Source of the DNA: Pterois miles
Taxonomy: Eukaryota; Chordata; Actinopteri; Perciformes; Scorpaenidae
Direction: 5' to 3'
NCBI GenBank assembly: GCA_947000775.1
Contig: CAMQGK010000604.1
Span: 9,664,501 to 9,728,500 of the forward strand
DNA: 64,000 nucleotides
Part shown: positions 1 through 11,700 of the stretch, in pieces
Layout of the letters: each line of letters starts with the position of its first letter
Position numbering within the stretch: the stretch's first letter is position 1
The notes under the pieces: model-generated
What the model saw: only the letters and a program-made list of their open reading frames with translations
Databases searched by the model: none
Told to the model about the DNA's origin: nothing
Made by a program: the position numbers and the translations under genes

Positions 1-235
1 TACCAAATATTATCAGTCTCCTCCAGTCATGTGACACTTCAATTACATGCAACAAGATATACCTATATGAAATGAAAATATCCTTTTTGAAATCTACTCT
101 TGGTCGGACAAAGAAACGGAGCTGGAAAGTCAAAGAAAATAAACTTTTCACGTTAGCATCCATGCACACTTGAACTACAGTCACATCAACAAGACACAAA
201 ACAACAGCGAGGTGACATCTTGTTGCCGCTCTTAC
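1..235. other. slc24a1 intron (left window edge)
   Basis: Downstream intron of slc24a1 on the minus strand. I see no further exon. The alpha-2 repeat and last TM segments (GSNIFDITVGLP-type motif) are not in the window and must lie to the left. Confidence 0.5.
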
Positions 236-289
236 CTCTTCTGACTTTCCTCGGGCCGGGGGTTTTCATGGCCCCTCTAAGTGCGGCCT
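236..289 (-). CDS. slc24a1: candidate small slc24a1 loop exon (18 codons)
   Basis: A 54 bp open segment lies between a TTTCCATCCGTAG acceptor and a strong donor (AGAG|GTAAGAG). It enters and leaves in phase 1, exactly what the preceding exon (4397-4505) requires, and encodes a basic peptide containing AMKTPGPRKVRR. The NCKX1 loop varies in sequence, so homology cannot confirm it. It could be a cassette exon, a constitutive exon or chance. Confidence 0.4.
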
Positions 290-1779
290 CTACGGATGGA
301 AACCCATAGCAACCATTTTAACTTCTGGACCATCTTTTCTATGTGACTGCACCTTGTGTCCACTCAAACTGATAGAAATCATCTGTCTGTGCTGTTCAGT
401 ACCTTCTAAATAGTTGATCAGTTTTTTGATCAATTGTTTACGTCACTGACGTTTCCACATCCCTTCAACCTGTCCGGTCTACTTCAGTTAGAGATTTCCT
501 GTGATGCCGTTCAACAAGACTGTAAAATGCATTGCAGCTGAACCGAGTGGACCAGCACAAAAACCTTTATCTCAAATGACTAAAACATTTTTCTGCTGTC
601 AGAAGAGCTGTCAAAAATATCTGCCTATGATATGACTTTGTTTGACCAGTTTTCTATAGGAATAAAAAAATAAGTAAATTTAGAAATGCACCACCATGCG
701 CATCACTAATAGCTGTATTTTAGGAGGATCTTTCCTTTCATACTCAAAATAAAGAGGGCGCTTAAAGACGTGAGCACATTCCTGAACTCCTCAATCAGTA
801 CCTCCTAAAAAAACAGTACCATTTTTCTTTTCTTTCCTTCTATAGAGTTTATAAGTCATAGCTAGTGGTTACTAATGGTTAATTAATAATTTACCAATGC
901 TTTGTGGATCATTTTTAGCCACTCATTATTATATTTCTTATTATAAATTACAATAATTACTTATTCAAAAGTTGCAGTCCGATATAAAATAGTTCAAAAT
1001 AGCTCTAAAACAACCAACTACAGCAGAAAATTTCTGCTTTTACATTAATGGGCTCACCAATAAATCCTATTTTCATCATCATCATGATATGAACATGCAC
1101 GATGAACACATTGCAAAAGGCTGTCTGACACCTGATGAATACGAAAAATCATTATATTTAGAGGTGATTACCAAAACCTGTTATCAAAGGGGCCGCGGGG
1201 CTAAAGCTGCATCCTCGCCCTGCTGCTCTGTCAGAGCTCTCCACGCATCAACACACAGCGAAGTCAGCAAACAGCCGATCAGAGAGGCCGCCGTGGAGAC
1301 GGAGAAGAGACAAGGTGAAGCTGAGCTGACGACAGCGCTGCCCGTTAATGTAAGGAAATGCAATAAAACTTGAGAAGTGTAACACCAAGATACGTAATCA
1401 TTTCTCCTGTTCAACAAGCAGAAACATGATGAAATGATGTTTCTATCTGCTCATTCTGCAATCTCTCATCCACCACCGCTGTGTTTACACAAGCACAGCA
1501 CGCCAGCTTGGCGGCTAACAGTGAATTGAATTGTATTGAATTGTAACAGAATTTTGATTCATATTTGATCAGCGCTGCCTAGTTTGAGTGATTTACAGCT
1601 GCCTCTGTTGAATAAACAGCCAATAGGGACGCTCAATAGAAACACTCTCTCTCTGAAACGACCTGTGATTGGTCAAAATCTCCCAAAGATCAAAGTCTAG
1701 TTTTCTCCCAGAACACTAATTCCAATATGCTCAAAGGTTATTAGAGAATACTGTATACATAAAATGATATAGATTTTTT

Positions 1780-1990
1780 TAAAGTAGGCCTTTCTTTTAC
1801 ATGTCCACAGTTTTGCTGCTGCCCCCACCAATAGCAGTACATCGCTTCCTCCAGTGCTGGTACTCCTGTCTGTTTCTCCAAACTGGGGATGTGCCGACCA
1901 CCATCTACTGTAGCTAATACACTGACGGTCATAGAAGTACGTCATACAACCCCACTGCAAAACACAAACTATCCCTTTAAGATGCTGACA
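1780..1990 (+). repeat. dispersed repeat, copy 1
   Basis: This block, around TCTGTTTCTCCAAACTGGGG and ending ...AACTATCCCTTTAA, recurs at about 8530-8715 in the same orientation. An inverted partial copy is at about 7815-7975 (AAAGGGATGGTTTGAG... GTATGAGGTACTTATCGATA). It is non-coding, and the CTTTAA end suggests a MITE-type terminus. Confidence 0.5.
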
Positions 1991-2404
1991 GTTTACCACA
2001 GTAATGACACTGCTACTACTACACTGGCTCCATAGAGATAAAGAGCTTGGTCTGCTAGCATGCTGGCTCTTATCCAGCTTTTATTAGTCGGTATTGAAAA
2101 GCTGATTAAGGATCAGCGGTGGCCGAGTGCTGTGAGAGCCAGGGAACAGCAGTCCGGTGAGTCTGAGGACGGGCTGAAGGTCACGGTGGTTCAACACGCT
2201 ACCCTGACTTATAGGAAGGGATAGGACAGACAGACCGGGACAGAGCTGAGTCATTGCATCCTAGAGATAGAACATCTAGTCCATTGACAGAATATTAATC
2301 AATTGTTTCAGTAATTTTTCAAGCAGAAATTCACAAGATCTTGCTCACACAACACTGCCTCCTGGAGACTTCTTGTATGGGCTTTTGCTCGTTTTTCCAG
2401 CCTC

Positions 2405-2810
2405 ATGTTTGCCTCAGTTTGCACAGGCTTCTGGACGATGGATGCTTTCGCAGCTGGGGGACCACATCTGGCATCCAAACCCAGATGGCCTACAGCTGTG
2501 GGTACGGCCCCTGAGGAGCTGGACCCACTGTCTAAACCATTTCTGATTCAAGAGCGCCCACCACCAGGGCCAGTATGCCAACAGGTGTAAAGTACACTCG
2601 GAGTGGTGTAGAGTTCATGAGGAGGTACTTGGGAGTGCCTCTGTGCCAATAATACTGAGATTTTTGCAATCTTTCGTGGAGAAGAAACTCACTCCTTCTA
2701 AATTAAGGGTCTATGTGGCCTCAGTCTCAGTCAGGCATTTAGAGTAGATATCCAGACAGCGGGGCGTCACAGTCTGGTGACCCGGTTTCTTAAGGGTGTA
2801 ACAAAATATC
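2405..2810 (+). mobile_element. DIRS-like tyrosine-recombinase relic
   Basis: Frame-shifted pieces read like the N-terminal part of the tyrosine recombinase of fish DIRS-type retrotransposons. About 2690-2745 gives LTPSKLRVYVASVSVRH, and about 2758-2800, one frame over, gives GRHSLVTRFLKG. Both match the family pattern L.PSTLKVYVAAI... GRH.LV.RFLRG. Stops and frameshifts make it non-functional. The match is from memory of the family. Confidence 0.5.
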
Positions 2811-3959
2811 TCCCCACAAAATTTTGCAACATAAATACATGATGATATGCATCGTCAACAAGAAAAACTGAATTGCGATATCAGGGCATAATAGGCACAT
2901 GTAGTCATACAAGCCCTGATCTGCATTCTCTCGGCTTTTTAAGCGCTTTGTTTGAACAGACGATGGTGCTCTGAGTTCAGACCAGTAGGTGAAGCAGGTC
3001 AACAAGGTTTGTGCTGGTTGGGCTTGTCACGGTAGTCGTTGATACTGGTGGTGCATGGTGGTGAGGCACACACCGATTACTTTCCATACCCACCACCCCC
3101 ACCGTTGCTTTGCTCTTTTTTACAGAAATAAAACCCATTTAGTTCATTTTGGTGTTTCAGCGGCATGTTATCAATAGATAGCTGGATGACGGATGCTACA
3201 ATCTGACAGTGAATGCATCTTAAGGAGTCAGCTCAGAGCAGTAGGTGTCATAGTCAACACACACACAGGAGGAGCGAGAGTTGACAGATTTCTAATGATT
3301 TGGTGTCAAAATTAAAAGTAAACGTGCCTATTCGGCAATATTTCAGATTTAAACCCATTGCTATGAGGGAACCATAACGTTAATGAGGTTGCGTTATTCG
3401 CTGCAAGGAGGACGGAGTGGTCGTGGCCGATATTTGCGGTGACAGGTAGACCCCTGCGGCCCCGCAGCAAAAGATGGCCCAGAGAGGCCAGACACACCGC
3501 CATCTGATGGTAAAGATCACAGTAAGAAAGCTACACATGTTGACTGTCATCTTTTCATATAAAACGTCTGCTGTAATCAAAAACACCGCCGTTGTCACAA
3601 GGTGTATTAACTTCTTCGGCAATAATGGAGGAGTCAGGTGAAATTAGCATAGATGTTCAGGCCACTGAGGAGGCATTTTCCTCTTAATATCAGAGGCCAC
3701 ACCACCAGAAGTGTTTCCACTTCCTGGGCAGTGCTACGGGGGATCCCTCTAAGTGAGATTTGAGCTGTGGCCAGTAGGATTACTCCATGCCTCCTTGCTC
3801 GTATTTACAGGGTCAATGTTATTGCTCCCCACGCAGTAGCATCTGTGGTCTTTAAGGAATCCACAGGCCATTCACGTTGAGGTGGGTTTCCTCATGACTG
3901 TGTTGGTAGTCGTCATCCAGTGTTAAGTGCTGCCTCTGGCACTCAGGACGAATCAAACA

Positions 3960-4236
3960 GAACAAGAGTTATGTATGCATCTACGGTTCTGTGAATTCTG
4001 GACGACCTCCAGAGTTCCCTGTCATTCGGAATCTCGGCGGGAAGATTCGGCAGGGAAATCTATGACGATGACGTGGGCTTAAATATGCAATGTCATCCCA
4101 AGCCATATGTGACTTTGTTGATATTAGATACTCAACCTGCACATGCACGCGATGGATAACATCCAGTGTTAAACACCGCCTCTGGCGGGTATCAAGAATT
4201 CATAGAACCGTAGTTACACATGTAACTCTCGTTTTA
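3960..4236. mobile_element. DIRS-like terminal inverted repeats
   Basis: Two inverted arms face each other. The left arm (about 3967-4003) contains CTACGGTTCTGTGAATTCT; the right arm (about 4191-4234) is its reverse complement, with GAATTCATAGAACCGTAG. Both arms adjoin a CTCTGGA/CCTCTGG motif. This layout is typical of fish DIRS ends, and the recombinase relic lies 1.2 kb to the left. Confidence 0.5.
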
Positions 4237-4396
4237 CCTTTAACTCCTTATGAACACCTCAACCACCAGGCTGCAGATTCGATCTTGTTACTACAGTAAT
4301 CATTGTTACCTCTAATAACACTAATACATTTTATTTATAGAGTAATTTTATGGACCTTAAAGATAAGAATGGTCATAAAAAACAACAGGTTGTTAC

Positions 4397-4505
4397 CTTC
4401 TCCCAGAGGGTCCAGTGTGTGGATCATCAGCTGGAAGATGGTGCTCCTCAGTGAGGTGTTGTGAAGGGATGCGGTGCTGCCTCCTCGCTGCAGGACGGGA
4501 CGCAC
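4397..4505 (-). CDS. slc24a1: slc24a1 loop exon with LQRGGSTASLHN motif
   Basis: The exon reads VRPVLQRGGSTASLHN, then LRSTIFQLMIHTLDPLGE, which is the family-typical serine-rich segment at the start of the large cytoplasmic loop of NCKX1/NCKX2. It is bounded by CTGTAG and G|GTAACA, entering in phase 0 and leaving in phase 1. RSTI.QLM.H.LDPL is closest to NCKX1. The acceptor is only about 85 bp from the end of a Tc1 element in the upstream intron. Confidence 0.85.
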
Positions 4506-6900
4506 CTACAGGCCACCAGACACAGAGTCACAAATCAAACTTCAGCAATAACTACCAGTGCAAACTTTTGCAAGCCAATAGCACAAATACACACTGATCA
4601 GCCATAACATCATGACCACTGACAGTGAATTGAGGTATTTGTCTAGTTACAACGACCCCTGGCAGTGGGTGGGATATATTAGGCAACAAGTGAACATTTT
4701 TTTGACTTTTGACTTTGACAAGGGCCGAATTGTGATGGCTAAACGACTGAGTCAGAGTATCTCCAGAACTGCAGCTCTTGTGGGATGTTTCCAGTCTGCC
4801 GTGGTTCTACTGAAAGTGGTCCACAGAAGGAAACCAGTGAACTGGGGACAGGTTCACGGGCGACCAAGGCTCACTGATGCATGTGGGGAGTGAAGGCTGA
4901 CCCGTGTGTTCCGATCCAATAGAAGAGCTGGAGCTCAAATTGCTGAAAAAGTTACGCTGGTTCTGATAGAAAGGTGTCAGAAGACACAGTGCATCACAGT
5001 CTGTTGTGTATCGTGCTGTGTAGCCGCAGACCGGTCAGGGTGCCCATGCTGACCCGTGTCCACTGCCAAAAGCGCCTACAAGGGCATGTGCGTATCAGAA
5101 CTGGACCACAGAGCAATGGAGGAAGGTGGCCTGGTCTGATGAATTACGTTTTCTTTTACATCATGTGGATGGCCAGGTACGTGTGCGACGATTGGCTGGG
5201 GAAGACATGGCACCAGGATGCACTATGGGAAGAGGGCAAGCCAACAGTGGCAGTGTAACGCTTTGGGCAATGTTCTGATGGGAAACCTGGTGTCCTGCCA
5301 TCCATGTGGATGTTAATTTGATACATACCACCAACCTAACTATAGCTGCTGACCAAGTCCACCCCTGTATGGAAACGGTATTCCCTAATGGCAGTGGCCT
5401 CTTTCAGCAGGATAATGCACCCTGCGACACTGCAAACATGGTTCAAGAATGGTTTGAGGAACAAAACGAGTTTGAGGTGTTCTCTCTATTCTCCAGATCT
5501 CAATCCAATCAAGCATCTCTGGGATGTGCTGGGCAAACAAAGTCCAATCCATGGAGGCTCCACCTCACAACTTACAGGACTTTAAAGGATCTACTACTGA
5601 CGGCTTGTTGCAAGATACCACAGCAGACTTTCAGAGTCCATGCCTCGATGGGTTAGGGCTGTTTTGGCAGCAAAAGAGGGACCTACTTAATATTAAGCAG
5701 GTGGTCATAATGTTATGGCTGATTTTTTTATGGTTATGTTGTAGAAATTAGTGGCAACTAGCATTGAGTATCTGAATACCCCTACAAGATAAATGTAATA
5801 TTTGATCTATTTTCAACCTCAAAACTGGGACCCTTAATTGTTTTTAATTATTTCAGTGCTTAGCATACCTACTGAGAGCACCTTTCAACGCATAACACAT
5901 TACATTGGCGTAACATAATTAGTCAGATAACTTTTAAAGTAATAACAGAAGATATTGTGCAGGCTGCTGGCTAAATGGCCTGTTACACATTCTCTGCCAA
6001 CTATTGTGTATTGCCATTTGACCGTCTTAATATAATGTTTTACACCGGCACTTCCATAATGCACGACTGTGAATGCTCTCGTAATGTGTACTGAATGCAG
6101 CATTTTCATTGTCGCGTACTTTACGAAGGAGCTCTTTATAAGACTCACTTTGTCTTTCGTATCACAGCTATGTGTTAGTGTACTGACTGTTTCTGTCAGA
6201 AAGAGCCACAAGCATCAGCCTTAACAACGACACATTAATTGACCCAAATTATTGTGCATTGTTTATGTTTTTATATTGGGTTAGGTGAATGGGGCTGAAC
6301 ATGATAAACATCTGTGTAAGTGCTGAAAACAAGTATATTATCATTATTATTTTAATTGTGGTGAAACACAAATATTTTTAGTGTTTTACAAATATTTGTT
6401 GGGACTTAGGACACGTCTGGTTACCGTAATCTGACCCACTGTGTGGAAGCAAGTGTTATATACTGGATGATATCAGAGTCCAGCTGTTTATTGGATTTTG
6501 GGAAATTTACACTCCAGCCAAACTTCTAACCCAAGTTATTGTTACATTTGCCAAATTCAACAGTTAGCCCCCATCCTAAAAGTCTTGGCTTATCAATCAA
6601 ATAAATTCAACACAATACAACTATATATTTAACTGTATGAAAGACCTTTTACAGCCTTGAACTTAAAATAACTTTTCCATGAAGTTATTTTCCATGACAG
6701 CCCAGGTCCAAGGGGTAAGAATCTCATTTCTGCCTTTAAATGAGGAATTAAAAGATCAACATCATAACTGAGCAATTCACTAAATAAATAAATTGACCGA
6801 TGAATAAGGTGCACTGGTAGATATTTAATGAATGTCCAAAACGAAGACTGTGAATCTGCCTCCAGTCCTAACCAACAATAATACATTTAGTTTTTTGTAC
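4506..6900. other. slc24a1 intron
   Basis: Apart from the Tc1 element (4590-5728), this intron is AT-rich unique-looking sequence. I see no exon or RNA gene between 5729 and 6900. Confidence 0.5.
4590..5728 (+). mobile_element. Tc1-like transposon, end-to-end but inactivated
   Basis: Inverted ends ATCAGCCATAACATCATGAC (left) and GTGGTCATAATGTTATGGCT (right) are each flanked by TA. Inside, plus-strand reading frames in shifting registers follow a Tc1 transposase in order: MAKRLSQSISRTAALVG helix-turn-helix (about 4735-4790), GRPRLTDACGE then a stop, VHHSLL, RRPVRVPMLTRVH, WSD region (about 5130), NGSGLFQQDNAPC (about 5388-5430), and SPDLNPIKHLWDVL (about 5495-5530). The usual third catalytic Glu (NPIE) is Lys here. 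Several frameshifts and stops make it a dead copy. It sits in a slc24a1 intron, in antisense orientation to the gene. Confidence 0.85.
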
Positions 6901-7059
6901 CCTGAGTCTTGCTTTGTCCTCTGGATCTGGTGGTGGTTTGTTGCGTTGAGGGGTGCTCAGTTGCGGTTCTCCTTTGGATCTATCTTCAGCTTTTGGTGCA
7001 GCAGGAGGAGGAGCAGAGGGAGCAGGTGGAGGAGGAGGTGCTGGTGGAGTCTCACTGTC
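6901..7059 (-). CDS. slc24a1: slc24a1 proline-rich loop exon (53 codons, phase 0-0)
   Basis: The acceptor TTTGCAG and donor AGG|GTACAA bracket an open 159 bp exon that keeps phase 0 on both sides, matching the flanking slc24a1 exons. It encodes DSETPPAPPPPPAPSAPPP followed by a charged stretch ending DPEDKARLR. It sits where NCKX1/2 have the variable start of the large cytoplasmic loop, known to be alternatively spliced in mammals. The symmetric phase means it could be skipped without a frameshift. The proline run is not a family hallmark, so the assignment rests on splice sites, phase and position. Confidence 0.65.
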
Positions 7060-7814
7060 CTGCAAAGTCAATGACAACTTACAGAGTTTTGTTTGTTCCA
7101 CTGTGAAACTGACTTGTGGAAAGATTCTGTCACACATTCAGTTCAGATTTCCATTTCCAGATTTCAAACACTGATTGATGGAACAGCTTGATTTAATCCT
7201 GATGGTTTGGTCTGAAGCTCAGTCTATACCAAGATCAAATCCACCGACTGTCAAGGACACAATCCCCCCCCATGTGTGTAACAGCGTTCCTGTGTATCCC
7301 AGACAAAGCACTGTGCAGTAATCCAATCACTACAGTTTGAGTTTCTTGCCATCAGCAAAAAAACACATCACAAGCCTTAAGCCTTAAAGTGGATTCCTGT
7401 TTTATCACCTCATCCAGAGGCCCCGTGTCAAAATCTGCTTTTAACATTTACATGATGTCTACAGATCCTGAAAACGTACATGGTGCATAAAGCTAAATTG
7501 GTTTGTGTTTGCTCAAATTATCACACAGCAAACCTGGGCCAGTAGAAAGACTACACATAGTACATAAAGGCAAGGGCCCCTCTGGTCCATAGCAGGTTAA
7601 TCTGGCCATGGCTGTAAGAAGATCTGGGTTTTTACATAGTCTCACTTACCTGTAGACCTGGTTCAGATCACTTGCTACGTTAATCTGATCCAGTTAATTA
7701 TTTGCATGTGTGGCACAAACATTGAGCCTCATGCAATGCATTAATATGCTCATCCTTAACCTTGCTTACTTTTTCCTGCGAGGCATAAGTGGTACAAGCC
7801 AGACTTACCAATCT

Positions 7815-7975
7815 CTCTTAAAGGGATGGTTTGAGCGTTTAAAAGTGGGTTTGTATGAGGTACTTATCGATAGTCAGTGTATTACTAACAGCAGATTACG
7901 GTTAGCTGGAGACAGGAGCACCAGCAGTGTGCTGCTATAGATTGGATGGTGGCAGCAGCAAAACAGATTGGACAC
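7815..7975 (-). repeat. dispersed repeat, inverted partial copy
   Basis: The reverse complement of this stretch resembles the ends of the 1780/8530 repeat: a GGGTTTGTATGAGGTACTTA block and a TCAGTGTATTACTAACAGC block. It is degenerate in the middle. Confidence 0.4.
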
Positions 7976-8109
7976 AGCTTAAAAAAATGAATACACTTCA
8001 AAACACTTTGGTATTTTAAATAACAATAACACAAGGAGCTGATGGTGTAGGGGTTTGCGTCGCCGCCTTTCAACCTGTTGGCCCGGGTTCCTGGCCAGTC
8101 CATGTCTTT

Positions 8110-8378
8110 GGGGGCGGCAGTAGCTCAGTCTGTAGGGAGGCGGCAGTAGCTCAGTCTGTAGGGAGTTGCCGAGGTGCCCCTGAGCAAGGCACCAAACCCC
8201 CAACTGCTCGGGGCGCTTGTCAGGAGCAGCCCCCTCACTCTGACACCTCTCCATTGTTGCATGTTTGTGCATGTGTGTGTTCGGGTCTGCATGTACCATG
8301 TATAAGTTAACAACAGAGTGAAAAAAATTGAATTTCCCCTCGTGGGACTAATAAAGGACTATCTTCTTCTTCTTCTTC
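8110..8378 (+). repeat. tRNA-derived SINE, rearranged copy
   Basis: The head (GGCGGCAGTAGCTCAGTCTG, an A-box-like promoter) is present twice in tandem at 8111-8165. The B-box segment seen in the 27710 copy is missing. The body (GAGCAAGGCACCAAACCCCC, CTCGGGGCGCTTGTCAGGAG) and the (TTC)n tail are intact. Confidence 0.8.
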
Positions 8379-8529
8379 AAACAAACTAACTGTTTGAGGC
8401 AATGGTAGACCAGCAACTCCTGTGTCCTGCAAGGTAAAATTACTGTTTGGTGGCTTTGAAGAGAGCATAGATGCATGCATGTACAGTATAACAGCTTCAG
8501 TTCCCCATCCTGTTACACTAAAACTGATC

Positions 8530-8715
8530 CTGATTTTTGAAGTGTCTCATATATGTTTTGCTGCTGTCCCATCCACAGCAGCACATTGATTTACTCCTGT
8601 CTGTTTCTCCAAACTGGGGCCGAGCCAACCGTCATCTACTGTCGGTAACACACTGCCTATGGATAAGTGCCTCATTCAACCCCACCTGAAAACATCCAAA
8701 CTCTCTCTTTAACTG
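8530..8715 (+). repeat. dispersed repeat, copy 2
   Basis: It shares with copy 1 (1780-1990) the order TTGCTGCTG, TCTGTTTCTCCAAACTGGGG, CATCTACTGT, AACACACTG and CAACCCCAC, and ends in CTCTTTAA. Confidence 0.5.
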
Positions 8716-11700
8716 CACAAATCCAGTAAACATGAGGAGATGTACATTTGCGAGATTTGATCATTAGCATAATCCATGAACAAGCTCCAAGTACTACAGC
8801 TTTCATTGTAATACTGACAGCTAAAGCAGCAATGGTTTGACCCTGCAGTTAGATGCTAAAACATGACTCATTACAACAGGAGGCTGTCTAAGCGACGTCA
8901 TGGAGGTGGACAACATTATACATTACATTACAAGTGATGTTAGGAATATGTCAGGTGTTATTGTGGGGGATACAGTAGTTGAGTGCTGCAGGGATGATGC
9001 ATTTTTGTTGGCTAACTAGGAAGTTGTGGAGAAGTGTGAATGCAATCAGCAGAAGTAAAAAGCTAACGTTAGGCTATGAAGAAATTACATCACGGTCGCA
9101 TGAGCATGAGTCTAAACAACAAGACTGTGAAGGAGGACGAGTTGGAGTGATGATGTTTAGTAGACTCATTTAGCCACTTGATAGCAACCTACTTTTTAAA
9201 GATGTATAAGGCTTGAAATGTCACCAGTAGGAAATGTTAAAATCTCTTCAGCTTGTGTTAACCTCAGACTTTATTTCATGTATCTAACTAAAAACCCATT
9301 GACTTCCAGACGAGGGAACAGGAAGTGCTAGCACTCAGTTATGATCCCTCTGACACTGACTTGCATAAAGACCCTGAGAGGGAGTCTGGACTGATACAAT
9401 TACTGACTTGTCGGCGCTGTCAAGCCAAATAAAATCTGTCTCTGGCAAACCATGAAGCACATCACTCTGATGCAATGAACAGAATATTCATTTTACATAC
9501 ATTTTTCTTTTATTGTAGTAATACTGTGAAACACATTCTCTTAAATCGCTCCTACATGCCACTTGAGAATGAATATGTTAGAGTGATTCCTGCAGTCTGT
9601 TGTTTTTGCAACATGATCCTCAACACCCTGTGTCCTATACTGTATTCAACAGGTATCCTTCTATGAGCATATTAATTGTTTGGATAATGTATATACTGAT
9701 ATTTCTGGAAGAGGACATTTTGAGATCCAGTAACTCTGATCCATTAATGTGGCAGCATTACGCCCCGTGTTAACACTGAAGGAGCACATACTGACTGCAG
9801 ATGTGCTTCAGGCTAATTGAAGAATGTGCTGGCGATACTTGAATGCTACTGAAACACAGCTCTGCATGTTAATTATAGACTCAGATATTTACTGCTTTCT
9901 GTTAGCTGCAGGAAGCGGCTTAGTGTGCAGGCCCTCTGCAAAATAATAAGCCTTTTAAAAAATACATTATTCCTTTATTTTTCATTCTAAATGAACTAAC
10001 ATCTCCACACACTGGTATTTCAGGGCTGTGGCGGAGACACAGTGAGGTTTCAGTCACTGTGACACGCCGTCTGTGACACCTGGAGTCCTTTCTGTTCAGC
10101 ATCATCAAAGGATTTGACACAAATACAGGCCGTCACCTGCTCAGACCCACAAACCAGTGTATCTGAGCAGGCAGCAGTCCCAACTGGGAGGAGATGAAAG
10201 GCTAGAAAATATACTGGATGGAAGTGTGGAGGTCTGGTAACCACTGCTCTGCAGAGACATCTGTGTCCTCTGCATGTGTGGTTATATCTGGTTATTGTCT
10301 GAATAGTACAAACAGTAGAGTACAGCACCTGTTTATTCAACACCTCCAGTAGTTTTAAAGGATATTGTTGGTGTTACTGTCTCTTTCCTGTTGTCATAAA
10401 TGAATACATTCCATCAATATGAAAAGACCAAAACCAGCAATGTGTTATTTTAAAAACAAAAATTGTAACTTGCAGACTCTGCTAATGTATATAGCAAGCA
10501 GGCTGTTATATTTACAGTGTATACTAATATATTCTATGTATAATTACGGTGTATTTAGTTCCTGTGCACTGTCTGGATAACCTGCTGCTGTAACAAGAGT
10601 TTCCCGATTTGGGATCAATACAGTATATCTATATTCTAAATATTTTCTGACTTCTCTGCCGTATTTGTGGCACTCAGCCTCATGATTCTCCTGAAGATCT
10701 TTAAAATAAGCTCATAAAAAACACCCAGGCCTCCAGAATGAAAAGAATGGGCAAACACCGTGATCAAAACAGCTTCATATGAGATTATGTTTAACAGGAT
10801 AAATAACAGAAACAAGAGTAAGGCGTCGGTTTAAGATACTCATTGGATTTATATCACACTGACTGATGAGGCTGCAGTATGAATGTTGTCTCTTCATAGA
10901 GTTTCTTATGCCGCTGATGTTGCATGTATGCTAAGCAACAAGAAATGTCTCACGATGTGAAACTACGTACTGTCACGAATAAAAGAGAAAGCAATAATTA
11001 ATTAACTACAAATGAGTTGTTACTGTAAATTTATAGTTGACGTTGACTAGTTTAAGCGGCGGATTAATCCACATGTGGTGCTCTAGTGAGTATCGGTGGC
11101 AGCGGGACGGTGTCTGTGGATGGAGTCAAAATAAACTGCAGTCTGTGTGTTCATGAAGGAACATGTGAGGCTCATTTAATGGAGCTCACAGAGGATGAAG
11201 AGATATCACACACCTATACTAGTTCATTCATACATTCACTGTTGGTTTTGGTCTTTTCGTGGGGATTAAAACTAGGGCTGCTCAATAATTCAAAATGATC
11301 CTTTATCGACTTCCACTGAGATTGTATTTTCATGATTATATTGTGTTATCATTCTGCGCAATTACTTTGTCCTAACAGCAGCTAAAACACAAACTAAGTA
11401 ATTATTTAACCTTTGTTTTAAATATGCAAGCAGTTATTTCTCCTAGTGAATGGCTGAACAAGTTGCACTGAACATCAAATGAACAAATTAGATTTTGCAG
11501 TAATTTGCCATATTGTGGTGTTATATACAGTATATATCAATATCAGGAAAATATTATGCGTGATAGATTTTTGGTGTTGCTTTTAACATTAATTAATAAC
11601 ATTAATGTATTATCAAAACTGTTGCTGATTATTTTTCTGTCGACTGACTAATCAATTGATCGACTGATCATTTCGTCTCTGTTTTTAATGACACTACAGA

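Larger units (their letters stand above)
290..4396. other. slc24a1 intron with repeat relics
   Basis: AT-rich intron sequence. It holds a GC-richer patch at about 1190-1350 with no convincing exon, a dispersed repeat (about 1780-1990), and the DIRS-like recombinase and terminal-repeat relics listed separately. No other coding exon with matching phase was found. Confidence 0.5.

Noticed and set aside
1184..1417. GC-richer minus-strand open frame as a possible slc24a1 exon
   Set aside because: No splice sites giving the required phase 1, and no similarity to the NCKX loop.
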